37,430 nt of DNA from Ornithinibacter sp. (GTDB lineage: Bacteria; Actinomycetota; Actinomycetes; Actinomycetales; Dermatophilaceae): contig JAQSWG010000032.1 in NCBI GenBank assembly GCA_029266735.1, forward strand, positions 1-37,430, read 5' to 3'. Both the position numbers and the translations under genes were made by a program. Position 1 is the stretch's first letter, and every line of letters begins with the position of its first letter. The notes under the pieces were generated by a model that was not told where the DNA came from, searched no databases, and saw only the letters and a program-made list of their open reading frames with translations. Below, piece after piece: positions 7,548-16,329 of this stretch.

Positions 7548-8969
7548 ATGCCCTTCGCGTTCCACTACGCCGCCAGGTCCGACGTCGGCATGGTCCGGTC
7601 CAACAACGAGGACTCGGCGTATGCCGGGCCCCACCTCCTCGCCATGGCCGACGGCATGGGCGGGCACGCCGGCGGCGACGTCGCGAGCTCGACCGTCATC
7701 GCCGCCCTCGTCGAGCTCGACGACGAGGCCCTCGGCGGGCGCGACGTCAGCCAGGCACTGCTCGACCGCATCCTCGCGGCCAACGCCGAGATCGGCGAGC
7801 AGGTGCGTGACGACCCGAAGCTCGAGGGCATGGGCACGACCCTCATCGCCCTGCTGCGCGCCCGCGACAAGATCGTCCTCGCGCACATCGGAGACTCGCG
7901 CGCGTTCATGGTGCGCGACGGCGTCGTCACCCAGATCACCAAGGACCACTCGTTCGTGCAGAACCTCGTCGACGAGGGCCGGATCAGCTCGTCGGACGCA
8001 CATACCCACCCGCAGCGCTCCCTCGTCACCCGGGTGCTCACCGGAGCGAACGACGACGAGCCGGACCTCGTGGTGCGCCAGGGGCGGATCGGCGACCGCT
8101 ACCTCATCGCCTCCGACGGCCTCACCGACTACGTCGCCCGCGACACCGTCGACGAGATCCTCACGACGGAGAAGGACCCCGGCGAGTGCGCCGACCGGCT
8201 GGTCAGCCTGGCCCTGCGGGCCGGGGCGCCCGACAACGTGACGGTCGTCGTGGGCGACCTCGTCGACATCAACCGGACGATGACGCCGCCCACCCAGCCG
8301 CAGGTCGTCGGCGCTGCCGCCGTGCGCGAGAGGGGCACGCGGCCCATCCCCACGACGCCCGCCGCGAAGGCCGCCGCCCTCACCGCGGCCGCCACGAGGG
8401 GCGACCGTGAGCCGGACGACGGCGTGATGCTCGCCGAGGAGGGGCCTCGGTCACGGCGCACCACCGTCCTGAGGGTGGCCGCCCTCCTCGTGGTCACCGC
8501 CGTGGTGCTTGCTGGCGGGTCGTATGCCGCGTACGCCTGGTCCCAGCAGCGGTACTTCCTCGCGGAGCAGGACGGCGTCGTCACCGTGTTCCGCGGCGTC
8601 GACCAGACGGTCGGGCCGGTCGCCCTCTCGAGGGCCCAGTACGAGACGACGATCGCCGTCGAGGACCTGCCCCCCTCGTACCAGGCGAGCCTCCAGAGCG
8701 GCATCGCGGTCGATGACCGGGCGGCCGCCGACGCCCGGGTGGGTGACCTCCGGGTGCAGGCAGCGGCGTGTCGCTGGGCTCGCACGAACGGTGAGACCTG
8801 CCGGACCGTCGCGTCCACCTGGACCACCCCGCTGGCGAGCCCGAGTCCGAGCCCGTCAGGCACGGCGACCCCGTCGGGCACCGGCGCGCCCACGTCCTCG
8901 CCGATGCCGTCGCCCGGCCGCACCGGCGTCCCGCAGCCATCGCCCACGTCGACGGAGCTGCGCTCATGA
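7548..8969 (+). CDS. pstP: PP2C-family Ser/Thr protein phosphatase PstP
   Basis: Dephosphorylates PknB and its substrates, setting the balance of cell-wall signalling. The cytoplasmic PP2C domain (about 1-240) shows the metal-binding motifs in order: SDVGMVRSNNEDS (10-22), ADGMGGHAGG (34-43, Asp35), GDSRAF (about 116-121) and DGLTDYV. A Pro/Ala linker leads to one transmembrane helix (about 305-330), then an extracytoplasmic part of about 100 residues ending in a Ser/Thr/Pro-rich tail. At 473 residues it is a normal PstP. It starts three bases after fhaB and its stop overlaps rodA (ATGA). Confidence 0.96.
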   Translation: MPFAFHYAARSDVGMVRSNNEDSAYAGPHLLAMADGMGGHAGGDVASSTVIAALVELDDEALGGRDVSQALLDRILAANAEIGEQVRDDPKLEGMGTTLIALLRARDKIVLAHIGDSRAFMVRDGVVTQITKDHSFVQNLVDEGRISSSDAHTHPQRSLVTRVLTGANDDEPDLVVRQGRIGDRYLIASDGLTDYVARDTVDEILTTEKDPGECADRLVSLALRAGAPDNVTVVVGDLVDINRTMTPPTQPQVVGAAAVRERGTRPIPTTPAAKAAALTAAATRGDREPDDGVMLAEEGPRSRRTTVLRVAALLVVTAVVLAGGSYAAYAWSQQRYFLAEQDGVVTVFRGVDQTVGPVALSRAQYETTIAVEDLPPSYQASLQSGIAVDDRAAADARVGDLRVQAAACRWARTNGETCRTVASTWTTPLASPSPSPSGTATPSGTGAPTSSPMPSPGRTGVPQPSPTSTELRS

Positions 8970-10348
8970 GCGTCATCTCGTCCTACACCCCCCGTCGGGG
9001 CCGCAACGTCGAGCTCGTGCTCCTCATCGCCGCGGTCGCGATCGTCATGCTCGCGTACGTCAACGTCGGCCTCGCCACGTCGGGCACCGTCCCGCCGGCC
9101 CTGCTCGCCCTCGGCGGCGGCTACCTCGGGGTCGCGGTGGCCTTCCACCTCGTCCTGCGCTGGCGGGCGTCGTACGCCGACCCGCTGATGCTGCCGATCG
9201 TCACGCTGCTCAACGGGCTCGGCCTCGTCATGCTCCACCGGCTCGACCTGGCGAGCGACCGCTCCATCACCGAGGGCGTCGCCCTCCGGCAGCTCATGTG
9301 GAGCGCGCTCGCGGTCGCCATCGCTGCCGTCGTCCTCGTTCTGCTGCGCGACCACCGCATCCTGCGGCGCTACACCTACCTCGCCGGAGCGATCGGCTTC
9401 TTCCTCCTCGTCCTCCCGCTCTTCCCGGTCATCGGGACCTCGATCTACGGGTCGCGGATCTGGATCCAGATCGGCCCGTTCTCCTTCCAGCCCGGGGAGC
9501 TCGCCAAGATCGCCCTCGCGATCTTCTTCGCCGGCTACCTCGTGCAGACCCGGGACGCCCTCTCCGTCGCCGGCCGCAAGGTGCTCGGCCTGACCCTGCC
9601 TCGGGCGCGTGACCTCGGCCCCATCCTCGTGGCGTGGCTCGCCAGCCTCGCCGTGCTCGTCTTCGAGCGGGACCTCGGCTCCTCGCTCCTCTTCTTCGGT
9701 CTCTTCGTCGCGATGCTCTACGTCGCCACCGAGCGCGTGTCCTGGATCGCGATCGGCCTCACCCTCTTCGGGATCGGCGCATACACGGCATACCTCATCT
9801 TCGGCCACGTGCAGACCCGGGTGCTGCTCTGGCTGGACACCTTCAGTCCCGAGGCGCTGGCAGCGTCCGACCAGCTCGCCAAGGGGCTCATGGGCATGGC
9901 GTCGGGCGGGATGTTCGGCACGGGACTCGGGCGCGGGAGACCCGACATCACCTACTTCGCAGAGTCCGACTTCATCATCCCGAGCTTCGGCGAGGAGATC
10001 GGGCTCATCGGGCTCTTCGCCATCGTCGTGCTCTACGGGCTGCTCGTGGAGCGCGGCCTGAGGACCTCGCTCGGCACCCGGGACGGCTTCGGAAAGCTGC
10101 TCGCAGCAGGCCTGTCCTTCTCGCTGGCGCTCCAGTGCTTCGTGGTCGTCGGCGGAGTGACCAGGGTCATCCCCCTGACCGGGCTCACGATGCCGTTCCT
10201 GTCCTCCGGGGGTTCCTCGCTCCTGGCCAACTGGACCCTCGTCGCGATCCTGCTGCGCATCTCGGACCACGCGCGCCGCCCGCTCCCCGAAGCCAGCGGC
10301 CCGAGCCCGGTCGCCGAGGCGCGCACCGAGGTGGTGAAGGTGCGGTGA
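8966..10348 (+). CDS. rodA: SEDS peptidoglycan glycosyltransferase RodA/FtsW
   Basis: A 460-residue polytopic SEDS protein, mostly transmembrane, that polymerises lipid II into glycan strands in partnership with a class B PBP. Recognisable family signatures are YGSRIWIQIGPFSFQPGELAKIA (written here as its halves YGSRIWIQI and FQPGELAKIA), ESDFIIPSFGEEIGLIG with the conserved acidic residues in the large loop, and the C-terminal GLTMPFLSSGGSS. It overlaps pstP by four bases upstream and pbpA by four bases downstream (GTGA), so the polymerase and its transpeptidase are produced together. The locus context favours the elongation-type RodA over the divisome FtsW, which usually sits in the dcw cluster. 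Confidence 0.95.
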   Translation: MSVISSYTPRRGRNVELVLLIAAVAIVMLAYVNVGLATSGTVPPALLALGGGYLGVAVAFHLVLRWRASYADPLMLPIVTLLNGLGLVMLHRLDLASDRSITEGVALRQLMWSALAVAIAAVVLVLLRDHRILRRYTYLAGAIGFFLLVLPLFPVIGTSIYGSRIWIQIGPFSFQPGELAKIALAIFFAGYLVQTRDALSVAGRKVLGLTLPRARDLGPILVAWLASLAVLVFERDLGSSLLFFGLFVAMLYVATERVSWIAIGLTLFGIGAYTAYLIFGHVQTRVLLWLDTFSPEALAASDQLAKGLMGMASGGMFGTGLGRGRPDITYFAESDFIIPSFGEEIGLIGLFAIVVLYGLLVERGLRTSLGTRDGFGKLLAAGLSFSLALQCFVVVGGVTRVIPLTGLTMPFLSSGGSSLLANWTLVAILLRISDHARRPLPEASGPSPVAEARTEVVKVR

Positions 10349-11799
10349 ACGCCCCCGTCCGCCGGCTCTCCCTCGTGGTCGCGGCGCTGTTCGCCTCGCT
10401 CCTCGTCTCGACGACGCTCATCCAGTACGTCTTCGCGGCCGACCTCAACGCCCGTCCCGACAACCGGCGCACGCTGCTCTCGACCTACGCCCGCGAGCGC
10501 GGTGACATCCTCGTCGGCCAGACGCCGATCGCGGAGTCCACTCCGAGCGACGACCAGTTCAAGTTCCAGCGGGTGTACCCCCAGGGTCCCCTCTACGCGC
10601 ACGTGACGGGCTTCTACTCGTTCTACGGCGCCGTCGGTGGTCTGGAGCAGGCGGAGGACGCGTTCCTCTCCGGCTCGAGCGACAAGCTCTTCTACCGCCG
10701 GGTGTCCGACCTCTTCACCGGTCGCCGGCCCCAGGGCGCCAATGTCGAGACGACCCTCGACGCCAGGGTGCAGGAAGCGGCGTCGGAGGCGATGGAGGGC
10801 ATCACGGGTGGGGCCGTGGCCCTCGACCCGAGGACCGGAGCGATCCTCGCGATGGTGAGCCACCCGACGTTCGACCCCAACGACGTGGCCGGCCACGACC
10901 TGGAAGCCGTCGGCACGACCTACGACGAGCTCAACGCCGCCGAGGGCCGCCCGCTCGTCAACCGCACGATCGGTGGTGACCTCTACCCTCCGGGCTCGGT
11001 GTTCAAGGTCGTCACGGCGGCCGCCGCGCTGTCGACCGGGGACTACGACGAGAACACTGTGCTGCCCGGGCCCGCCGTGCTCGACCTGCCCCAGACGAGC
11101 GCCGACCTGCCCAACGCCTTCGACGGCCCGTGTGGCCCCAACAGCGAGGTGACCTTCACCGAGGCCCTCGCGGTGTCGTGCAACACGGCATTCGCGAAGG
11201 TCGGCATGGACATCGGGGCCGAGGCCCTCCAGGCGCAGGCAGCCAAGTTCGGGTTCGGCGACGCCATCACGATCCCGATGAGGGTCACGCCGAGCACGGT
11301 TCCCGCCGAGATGAACCTGCCACAGCTCGCGCAGGCGTCGATCGGCCAGTACGACGTGCGGGCCACCCCGCTCCAGATGGCGATGGTCGCCGCCGGGGTC
11401 GCCAACGACGGTGTGGTCATGCGCCCCTACCTCGTGCAGTCCATCATCGGGTCGGACCTCTCGGTCATCGAGTCGGCGGACGAGCAGGAGCTGTCGGAGG
11501 CGGTGACCCAGGACGTCGCCGCGCAGCTGACCCGGATGATGGTGTCGGTGGTCGAGGACGGCAGCGGCACGCGTGCCCAGATCCCCGGCGTCGAGGTGGC
11601 GGGCAAGACGGGCACCGCCCAGCACGGCGAGGGCCGCAAGGCCCACGCGTGGTTCATCTCGTTCGCCCCCGCCGACGACCCCGAGATCGCCGTGGCGGTC
11701 ATCGCCGAGGACGGCGGGGTCGCGGGCAGCGAGGCGGGCGGTGGGCGCGTCGCGGCCCCGATCGCCAAGCAGATCATGGAAGCGAGGCTCGACCAGTGA
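10345..11799 (+). CDS. pbpA: Class B penicillin-binding protein PbpA
   Basis: A 484-residue transpeptidase that cross-links peptidoglycan outside the membrane. One N-terminal membrane anchor (about 8-31) is followed by a dimerisation/pedestal region and the transpeptidase domain with SVFK (Ser218 nucleophile, Lys221), SCN (278-280) and KTGTA (421-425). The open frame extends about 700 bases further upstream inside rodA; the true start is the GTG at 10345, because it overlaps the rodA stop as GTGA and directly precedes the anchor helix. In Mycobacterium PbpA is needed for division and is phosphorylated by PknB, encoded just downstream here. Confidence 0.95.
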   Translation: MNAPVRRLSLVVAALFASLLVSTTLIQYVFAADLNARPDNRRTLLSTYARERGDILVGQTPIAESTPSDDQFKFQRVYPQGPLYAHVTGFYSFYGAVGGLEQAEDAFLSGSSDKLFYRRVSDLFTGRRPQGANVETTLDARVQEAASEAMEGITGGAVALDPRTGAILAMVSHPTFDPNDVAGHDLEAVGTTYDELNAAEGRPLVNRTIGGDLYPPGSVFKVVTAAAALSTGDYDENTVLPGPAVLDLPQTSADLPNAFDGPCGPNSEVTFTEALAVSCNTAFAKVGMDIGAEALQAQAAKFGFGDAITIPMRVTPSTVPAEMNLPQLAQASIGQYDVRATPLQMAMVAAGVANDGVVMRPYLVQSIIGSDLSVIESADEQELSEAVTQDVAAQLTRMMVSVVEDGSGTRAQIPGVEVAGKTGTAQHGEGRKAHAWFISFAPADDPEIAVAVIAEDGGVAGSEAGGGRVAAPIAKQIMEARLDQ

Positions 11800-11823
11800 G
11801 CCGACCCAAGAGGAGAGCACAGC

Positions 11824-13686
11824 ATGGCTGAGGTCCCGACCCTGCTCGGCGGCCGCTACGAGGTGGGCGACCTCCTCGGACGCGGCGGCATGGCGGAGGT
11901 GCACCGCGGCTACGACACCCGGCTCGGTCGGCCGGTCGCCATCAAGATGCTGCGCACGGAGCTCGCGCGGGACAGCACCTTCCTCTCGCGGTTCCGCCGG
12001 GAGGCCCAGGCCGCCGCCGGCCTGAACCACTCCTCGATCGTCGCCGTCTACGACCACGGTGAGGACGTCGCCGTGGAGGCAGGGGGTGCGCCGGTCAAGG
12101 TGCCGTACATCGTCATGGAGTTCGTGGACGGCCGCACCCTTCGCGAGCTCATCACCGAGCGCGGCTCCCTTCCTCCTGGAGAGGCGCTGCGGATGACGGA
12201 GGGGGTCCTCGACGCCCTGGCCTACAGCCATCGCAACGGGATCGTGCACCGCGACATCAAGCCCGCCAACGTCATGATCGCCGCCGACGGCTCGATCAAG
12301 GTCATGGACTTCGGCATCGCGCGGGCCATGGCCGATGCCAACGCGACGATGACCCAGACCTCCGCCGTCATCGGCACGGCGCAGTACCTCTCGCCCGAGC
12401 AGGCCCAGGGGCAGCCGGTCGACGAGCGCTCGGACCTCTACTCCACCGGGTGCATGCTCTTCGAGCTGCTCACCGGGCGGCCGCCGTTCCTCGGCGACAG
12501 CGCGGTGTCGATCGCCTACCAGCACGTGGGCGAACCACCCCTGCCGCCCTCACGCCTCGTCGAGGGCCTGTCCGACGACATCGACGCGGTCGTCCTGCAC
12601 GCGCTTGCCAAGCCTCGGGACGCCCGCTACCAGAACGCCGGCGAGTTCCGCGCCGACCTGCAGGCCGCGCGGCTCGGGCGCCCGATCAGCGACGCGGCCC
12701 ACGGCTCCGCGGCGGCGTTCGCCGGTGCGGCGGCAGGCGCTGCCGTCGTCGCCGGAGCCGCCGCCACCGAGGCGTTGCCTGCACTCGGCGGCGAGGAGAC
12801 CATGGCCTATGCCGGCGGTCCGGTCGCGCCGGTCGCACCACCGCCAGGGTCGAGCACCGAGACGCTCCCCGGCAGCGAGGACCCCGAGAAGAAGCGCAAC
12901 CCCGCGATGATCATCCTCCTCGTGCTCGCCGCACTCGCGGCACTCGGGGCACTCGCCTGGGGGCTGCTCAGCGGCCTGGGTGACGAGGAGACGCCCCAGG
13001 CGTCGGTGCCCGCGCTCGTGGGGCTCCCCGAGCCGACCGCACTGGCGCGCATCGCGCAGGCCAAGCTCGTCGCCGCGTCGACGACCGCGGCGAGCGACAC
13101 GGTCCCCGAGGGCGAGGTGATCAGCCAGGAACCCGAGGAGGGCACCCAGGTCGACGAGGGAAGCACGGTGCGGATCACCGTGTCCGCCGGGCCCAGCGCC
13201 ATCACGGTGCCCGACCTGCGCGGCAAGACGGTCGCCGAGGCTCGCGCCCAGCTCACCGACCTGGGTCTGGCGCTCGGGGACGTCGAGGAGGTCAACGACC
13301 CGGAGACGCCCAAGGACGAGATCATCGACTCCAACCCCGCATCGGGCACCGGGGTCGCGCCGGCGACGAGGATCAACGTGCGGGTCGGGACCGGCAAGGT
13401 CGCGGTTCCGAACGTCGTCGGCCGCTCCCAGAGCGACGCCCAGAGCCTGCTCGCAAACGCGAACCTCCAGGTCGAGACCGAGTTCCGGCAGACCAACTCG
13501 GTGGCCGAGGGACAGGTCGTCTCGCAGGACCCGGACGACGGAGCCGTCGACATCGGCAGCACGGTGAAGATCGTCGTCGCACAGAAGGAGCCGCCGGTCG
13601 TCACGCCCACGACGGTGACGCCGACACCGACGCCGACGGAGACCCCGAGCCCGGAGCCCACCCCCTCGGAGACGACGAGCCCCTGA
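11824..13686 (+). CDS. pknB: PASTA-domain Ser/Thr protein kinase PknB
   Basis: Transmembrane sensor kinase for cell-wall precursors. The kinase domain has the glycine loop LGRGGMAEV, Lys41, HRD (142-144) in HRDIKPANV and DFG (162-164). The activation loop contains several Thr (MTQTSAVIGT) at the autophosphorylation sites known in M. tuberculosis PknB. A juxtamembrane linker, one helix (about 360-382) and three extracellular PASTA repeats (about 393-459, 460-526, 527-594) follow, ending in a Thr/Pro-rich tail. Mycobacterial PknB has four PASTA repeats, so this one is shorter by one. It is the only kinase in the operon: no pknA lies between pbpA and pknB, as in Streptomyces. A binding site (AAGAGGAG) precedes the ATG, 24 bases after pbpA. 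Confidence 0.96.
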   Translation: MAEVPTLLGGRYEVGDLLGRGGMAEVHRGYDTRLGRPVAIKMLRTELARDSTFLSRFRREAQAAAGLNHSSIVAVYDHGEDVAVEAGGAPVKVPYIVMEFVDGRTLRELITERGSLPPGEALRMTEGVLDALAYSHRNGIVHRDIKPANVMIAADGSIKVMDFGIARAMADANATMTQTSAVIGTAQYLSPEQAQGQPVDERSDLYSTGCMLFELLTGRPPFLGDSAVSIAYQHVGEPPLPPSRLVEGLSDDIDAVVLHALAKPRDARYQNAGEFRADLQAARLGRPISDAAHGSAAAFAGAAAGAAVVAGAAATEALPALGGEETMAYAGGPVAPVAPPPGSSTETLPGSEDPEKKRNPAMIILLVLAALAALGALAWGLLSGLGDEETPQASVPALVGLPEPTALARIAQAKLVAASTTAASDTVPEGEVISQEPEEGTQVDEGSTVRITVSAGPSAITVPDLRGKTVAEARAQLTDLGLALGDVEEVNDPETPKDEIIDSNPASGTGVAPATRINVRVGTGKVAVPNVVGRSQSDAQSLLANANLQVETEFRQTNSVAEGQVVSQDPDDGAVDIGSTVKIVVAQKEPPVVTPTTVTPTPTPTETPSPEPTPSETTSP

Positions 13687-13722
13687 CCGGGTCCCCGGCG
13701 CTCCGACCGCCGTCGCCTCCGG

Positions 13723-14388
13723 TCAGCCGGCGGCGACCATGCGGGCCACGCCGGCCGCGTCGTGGACGAGGGGGCTGAGGCCCACCGAGCGCTCGACGGC
13801 ATCCGGCATCCCGCACGTCTCGAGCCAGTTGGCGAGCATGCGGTGCCCGCCGTGGGTCAGCACGGACTCCGGGTGGAACTGGACCCCGTGCAGCGGCAGG
13901 GTGGCGTGGCGGACCGCCATGATGATCCCCGACTCCGTGCTCCCGATGCTGAGCAGCGAGTCGGGCAGGGTCGACGGCTCGATCGTCAGCGAGTGGTAGC
14001 GCGTGGCCGTGAACGGGTCGGGCACCCCGGCGAGGACGCCCGTGCCGTCGTGGTGCACCTGCGAGGTCTTCCCGTGGAGCAGCTCCGGGGCCCGGTCGAC
14101 GGTGGCGCCGAGCACCACGCCGAGGGCCTGGTGACCCAGGCACACCCCGAGCATCGGCTGCTCGCGCTCGGCACAGGCCTCGATCATCGCCATGGACACC
14201 CCCGCGTCCTCCGGGGTGCCGGGGCCGGGCGAGACGAGCACGCCGTCGAAGTCGGCGCCGTCCGCCGGGGCGAGGGCGTCGTTGCGCACGACCTCGCACT
14301 CGGCTCCGAGCTGCTCGAGGTAGCCGACGATCGTGAAGACGAAGCTGTCGTAGTTGTCGACGACGAGGATGCGGGTCACGTCGACCAT
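13723..14388 (-). CDS. pabA: Glutamine amidotransferase, aminodeoxychorismate/anthranilate synthase component II
   Basis: Class I glutamine amidotransferase (221 residues) that releases ammonia from glutamine for aminodeoxychorismate (folate) or anthranilate (tryptophan) synthesis. NYDSFVFTIVGYL at the N-terminus, the nucleophile elbow GVCLGHQ (Cys83) and the catalytic pair in QFHPES (His172, Glu174) are all intact. Genes at this conserved place beside pknB are labelled trpG in M. tuberculosis and pabA elsewhere; with no trp or pab partner nearby, sequence alone does not decide. The ATG at 14388 is used here. A GTG two codons upstream (14394) overlaps the preceding small gene's stop as GTGA and is an equally plausible, coupled start. 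It converges with pknB. Confidence 0.93.
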   Translation of the reverse strand: MVDVTRILVVDNYDSFVFTIVGYLEQLGAECEVVRNDALAPADGADFDGVLVSPGPGTPEDAGVSMAMIEACAEREQPMLGVCLGHQALGVVLGATVDRAPELLHGKTSQVHHDGTGVLAGVPDPFTATRYHSLTIEPSTLPDSLLSIGSTESGIIMAVRHATLPLHGVQFHPESVLTHGGHRMLANWLETCGMPDAVERSVGLSPLVHDAAGVARMVAAG

Positions 14389-14390
14389 TG

Positions 14391-14567
14391 TCACCCGCCG
14401 GTCCTCGTCGCCGCTGCCACCGTGTTGTCGGTGAACGGCAGCAGCGGGCTGACCGCCGGGAACACCCATCCGAAGAGGAGGGCGACGAGCAGCAGCGCGA
14501 GCGCGAGGCAGAGGAGGGACCGCACCCAGGTGGGGCCGGGCACCGACCGCCACAGCGCGGCATACAT
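14391..14567 (-). CDS. Small single-span membrane protein between sortase and pabA
   Basis: A 58-residue protein. It starts MYAALWRSVPGPTWVRSL, has one hydrophobic helix (about 18-40, ending in FGWVFPAV), and ends in a short segment with PFTDNTV. A binding site (AAGGAG) lies just before the ATG at 14567, inside the end of the sortase gene. Its stop falls between the two candidate pabA starts, so it is tightly packed in the DUF881-sortase-pabA operon. Small proteins beginning MYxxxWRxxPG with a PFxDxTV tail occur at this place in other actinobacteria, as far as I remember. The role is unknown; proximity suggests a link to sortase or cell-wall assembly. Confidence 0.82.
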   Translation of the reverse strand: MYAALWRSVPGPTWVRSLLCLALALLLVALLFGWVFPAVSPLLPFTDNTVAAATRTGG

Positions 14568-14570
14568 CTC

Positions 14571-15257
14571 TCAGGACTCCTTCGGCGCGGCGAGCCAGGC
14601 CTCAGGGTCCCACTGCGCTCGCGGCACCGCCTCGACGAGCCGTCCATGGACGACGAATCGCTCCGTGGCGCTGTACCTCGGGTGGCACGACGTCAGCGTG
14701 AGCAGTGCCTCGGTCGGTTCCCGGCCGGGCGACCCCGGGACGGCGGCGATGACCTCGACGTCCCGCGGGCGCACGATGCGGTGCTCGGTCACCTCGTAGA
14801 CGAACACCTCACCGGCCGTCTCCACCACCACCCGGTCACCGCCCTCGAGCCGGTCGACGTCGTGGAACGGCCGACCGTAGGTCGTCCGGTGCCCGGCGAG
14901 GGCGAAGTTGCCCACGGCGCCGGGCCCCGCCGAGCCGACGTAGTGACCCACGCCGCGGGAAAGGACGTCGCGGTCGGTGCCCTCGACGACGGGTCGGGCG
15001 TAGTCGGCGCCGAAGCGGGGGATGCGCACGATGGCGAAGGCACCGTCGTCCCCGACGGTCCGGGGGGTGCCGTCCGGCCCCACCCCTGCCGATCTCCCGT
15101 CGGCGAACTCCTCCTCGAGGCTGCGCACGATGCCGTTTTGCTCCCGGTCGGCGACGACGTCGGTCCACCACAGCTGCCAGGCGGCGAAGAGGAGCAGGAG
15201 CACCCCGAGCGTGAGGAGCAGCTCGCCGGCCCAGCCGACGAGGCGACGGAGCATCAC
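14571..15257 (-). CDS. Class E sortase
   Basis: Membrane-anchored cysteine transpeptidase that attaches surface proteins to peptidoglycan. In high-GC actinobacteria class E enzymes recognise LAXTG-type signals. The 228 residues contain an N-terminal membrane helix (about 8-30), then the sortase barrel with catalytic His123 (LAGHRTTYGRPF), Cys191 (LTLTSCHP) and Arg200 (ATERFVV). The start may be GTG at 15257, overlapping the DUF881 stop as GTGA, or the adjacent ATG at 15254; they differ by one residue. No LPXTG/LAXTG substrate protein is encoded in this window, so this is a housekeeping sortase whose substrates lie elsewhere. Confidence 0.93.
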   Translation of the reverse strand: MMLRRLVGWAGELLLTLGVLLLLFAAWQLWWTDVVADREQNGIVRSLEEEFADGRSAGVGPDGTPRTVGDDGAFAIVRIPRFGADYARPVVEGTDRDVLSRGVGHYVGSAGPGAVGNFALAGHRTTYGRPFHDVDRLEGGDRVVVETAGEVFVYEVTEHRIVRPRDVEVIAAVPGSPGREPTEALLTLTSCHPRYSATERFVVHGRLVEAVPRAQWDPEAWLAAPKES

Positions 15258-16006
15258 GACTCGGGGACCTCGGCGTGCTCCGGGAGGATGGAGCCGACGT
15301 AGGCGGGGAACCTCTGCTCACCGAGAACGCCCACGTCGTAGCCGAGACCGACGGCGACCGACCACTCCCGGAGGTTCGCCACCTCGGCGTCCGACTCCAG
15401 GGCGGCCTGCATCTGGTCGGTGTCGCCGATCGCGGTGACGACGTAGGGCGGGGAGTAGACCCGACCCTGGAGGATGAGGGTGTTGCCGACGCAGCGGACC
15501 GCGCTCGTCGAGATCACCCGCTGGTCCTGGAGCATCATCGCCTCCGCGCCGCCCTCCCACAGGGCGTTGACGACGGCCTGGACGTCCTGCTGGTGGATGA
15601 CGTAGTCGTCCGGGTCGGCGCCGGCGGGCACCTCGCCCCCGGCGAGCTTGGCGTCGTCGAGCTGCACCCGGATGGCCGGTCCGGTCACCTCGGTCCGCCC
15701 GGCCGCCGCGGCCAGCTCGTTGGCCTGCCGCTCGAGCCGCTGGGTCTCCAGGTTCCCGGGAGCCAGGGCGGCGGTCACCTCCTCCACCTGGGTCTGCAGC
15801 TCGTCCAGCCGCTCGGACCGGTCCTGGTTGGTGCGGTTCTGGGAGCGGATGAGGTCGGGCAGCATGGCCTGGTCGGTGCGCAGGTCCTCGCCACCCGAGG
15901 CGCGGACGCTCGAGGCGAAGAGGGCGCCGGCCACGAGGGCGGTGACGGGCACGAGCCACGGCCACACCGAGGGTCGCGTGACCCGTCCCCCGTGCGTGCC
16001 GGTCAC
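15254..16006 (-). CDS. DUF881 family membrane-anchored protein
   Basis: A 250-residue DUF881 protein (M. tuberculosis Rv0012-like). It has one N-terminal helix (about 12-32), a coiled-coil stretch (about 50-95, rich in Gln/Glu/Arg/Leu) and a compact C-terminal domain containing VIHQQDVQAVVNALW and AVRCVGNTLILQG. The frame is open to a GTG at 16027, but the start at GTG 16006 is chosen because AGGAGG lies eight bases before it. The family is always near division genes and the membrane-coiled-coil layout suggests a septal or wall-scaffold role, but no activity is known. It heads the operon DUF881-sortase-small protein-pabA and is divergent from crgA. Confidence 0.9.
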   Translation of the reverse strand: MTGTHGGRVTRPSVWPWLVPVTALVAGALFASSVRASGGEDLRTDQAMLPDLIRSQNRTNQDRSERLDELQTQVEEVTAALAPGNLETQRLERQANELAAAAGRTEVTGPAIRVQLDDAKLAGGEVPAGADPDDYVIHQQDVQAVVNALWEGGAEAMMLQDQRVISTSAVRCVGNTLILQGRVYSPPYVVTAIGDTDQMQAALESDAEVANLREWSVAVGLGYDVGVLGEQRFPAYVGSILPEHAEVPES

Positions 16007-16074
16007 CGTGCCGCCTCCTGTTCCCACAACGTCTACGCTAGGTCACACCGATCAACGCCACGAGGAGAGTGTTC

Positions 16075-16326
16075 GTGCCCGAGTCCAAGGGTCGTGACAA
16101 GCCCGCCTACACCCCGCCGCGCTCGGCGTCGAAGGAGCTGGGCCCGAACCCCCGTTGGTTCGTCCCGCTCATGCTCGGCCTCATGGTCGTCGGCCTCGTC
16201 TGGGTGGTGACGTACTACATCTCCGGGGTGAACCAGTATCCCGTCCCGCAGCTGGGGCGGTGGAACCTCGGCGTGGGCTTCGGCCTCATGATGGCCGGCT
16301 TCCTCATGACCACGCGGTGGCGCTGA
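16075..16326 (+). CDS. crgA: Cell division protein CrgA
   Basis: An 83-residue membrane protein with two helices (about 30-51 and 64-80) and the family's conserved WFVPLMLGLMVVGLVW and LGRWNLGVGFG. CrgA binds FtsZ, FtsQ, FtsI and CwsA at the septum in Mycobacterium and coordinates growth and division in Streptomyces. The GTG at 16075 is preferred over one two codons upstream because the GAGGAG site is seven bases before it and the predicted protein then begins MPESKGRDK, like other CrgA N-termini. It is monocistronic here, between divergent DUF881 and the convergent rhomboid gene. Confidence 0.95.
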   Translation: MPESKGRDKPAYTPPRSASKELGPNPRWFVPLMLGLMVVGLVWVVTYYISGVNQYPVPQLGRWNLGVGFGLMMAGFLMTTRWR

Positions 16327-16329
16327 CCG

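Noticed and set aside
8820-8966. Thr/Ser/Pro-coding runs at the 3' ends of pstP and pknB as DNA repeats
   Set aside because: They encode extracytoplasmic low-complexity tails typical of these proteins and have no exact repeat unit.
9634-10344. Upstream extension of the pbpA open frame into rodA
   Set aside because: The extension is out-of-frame rodA sequence. The membrane anchor and the GTGA overlap fix the pbpA start at 10345.
10033-12525. Long minus-strand open frame across rodA, pbpA and pknB
   Set aside because: It is a His/Arg/Asp-rich shadow of three well-supported genes.
13683-13726. Inverted repeat CTGACCGG/CCGGTCAG between pknB and pabA as a terminator
   Set aside because: The 8-bp stem would enclose a 28-base loop and overlap both coding ends. 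It is weak compared with the other hairpins.
16229-16234. TGAACC in crgA (also at 29612 and 36609) as further ECF promoters
   Set aside because: None is followed by CGTGTR at 16 bases, and each lies inside a coding region.
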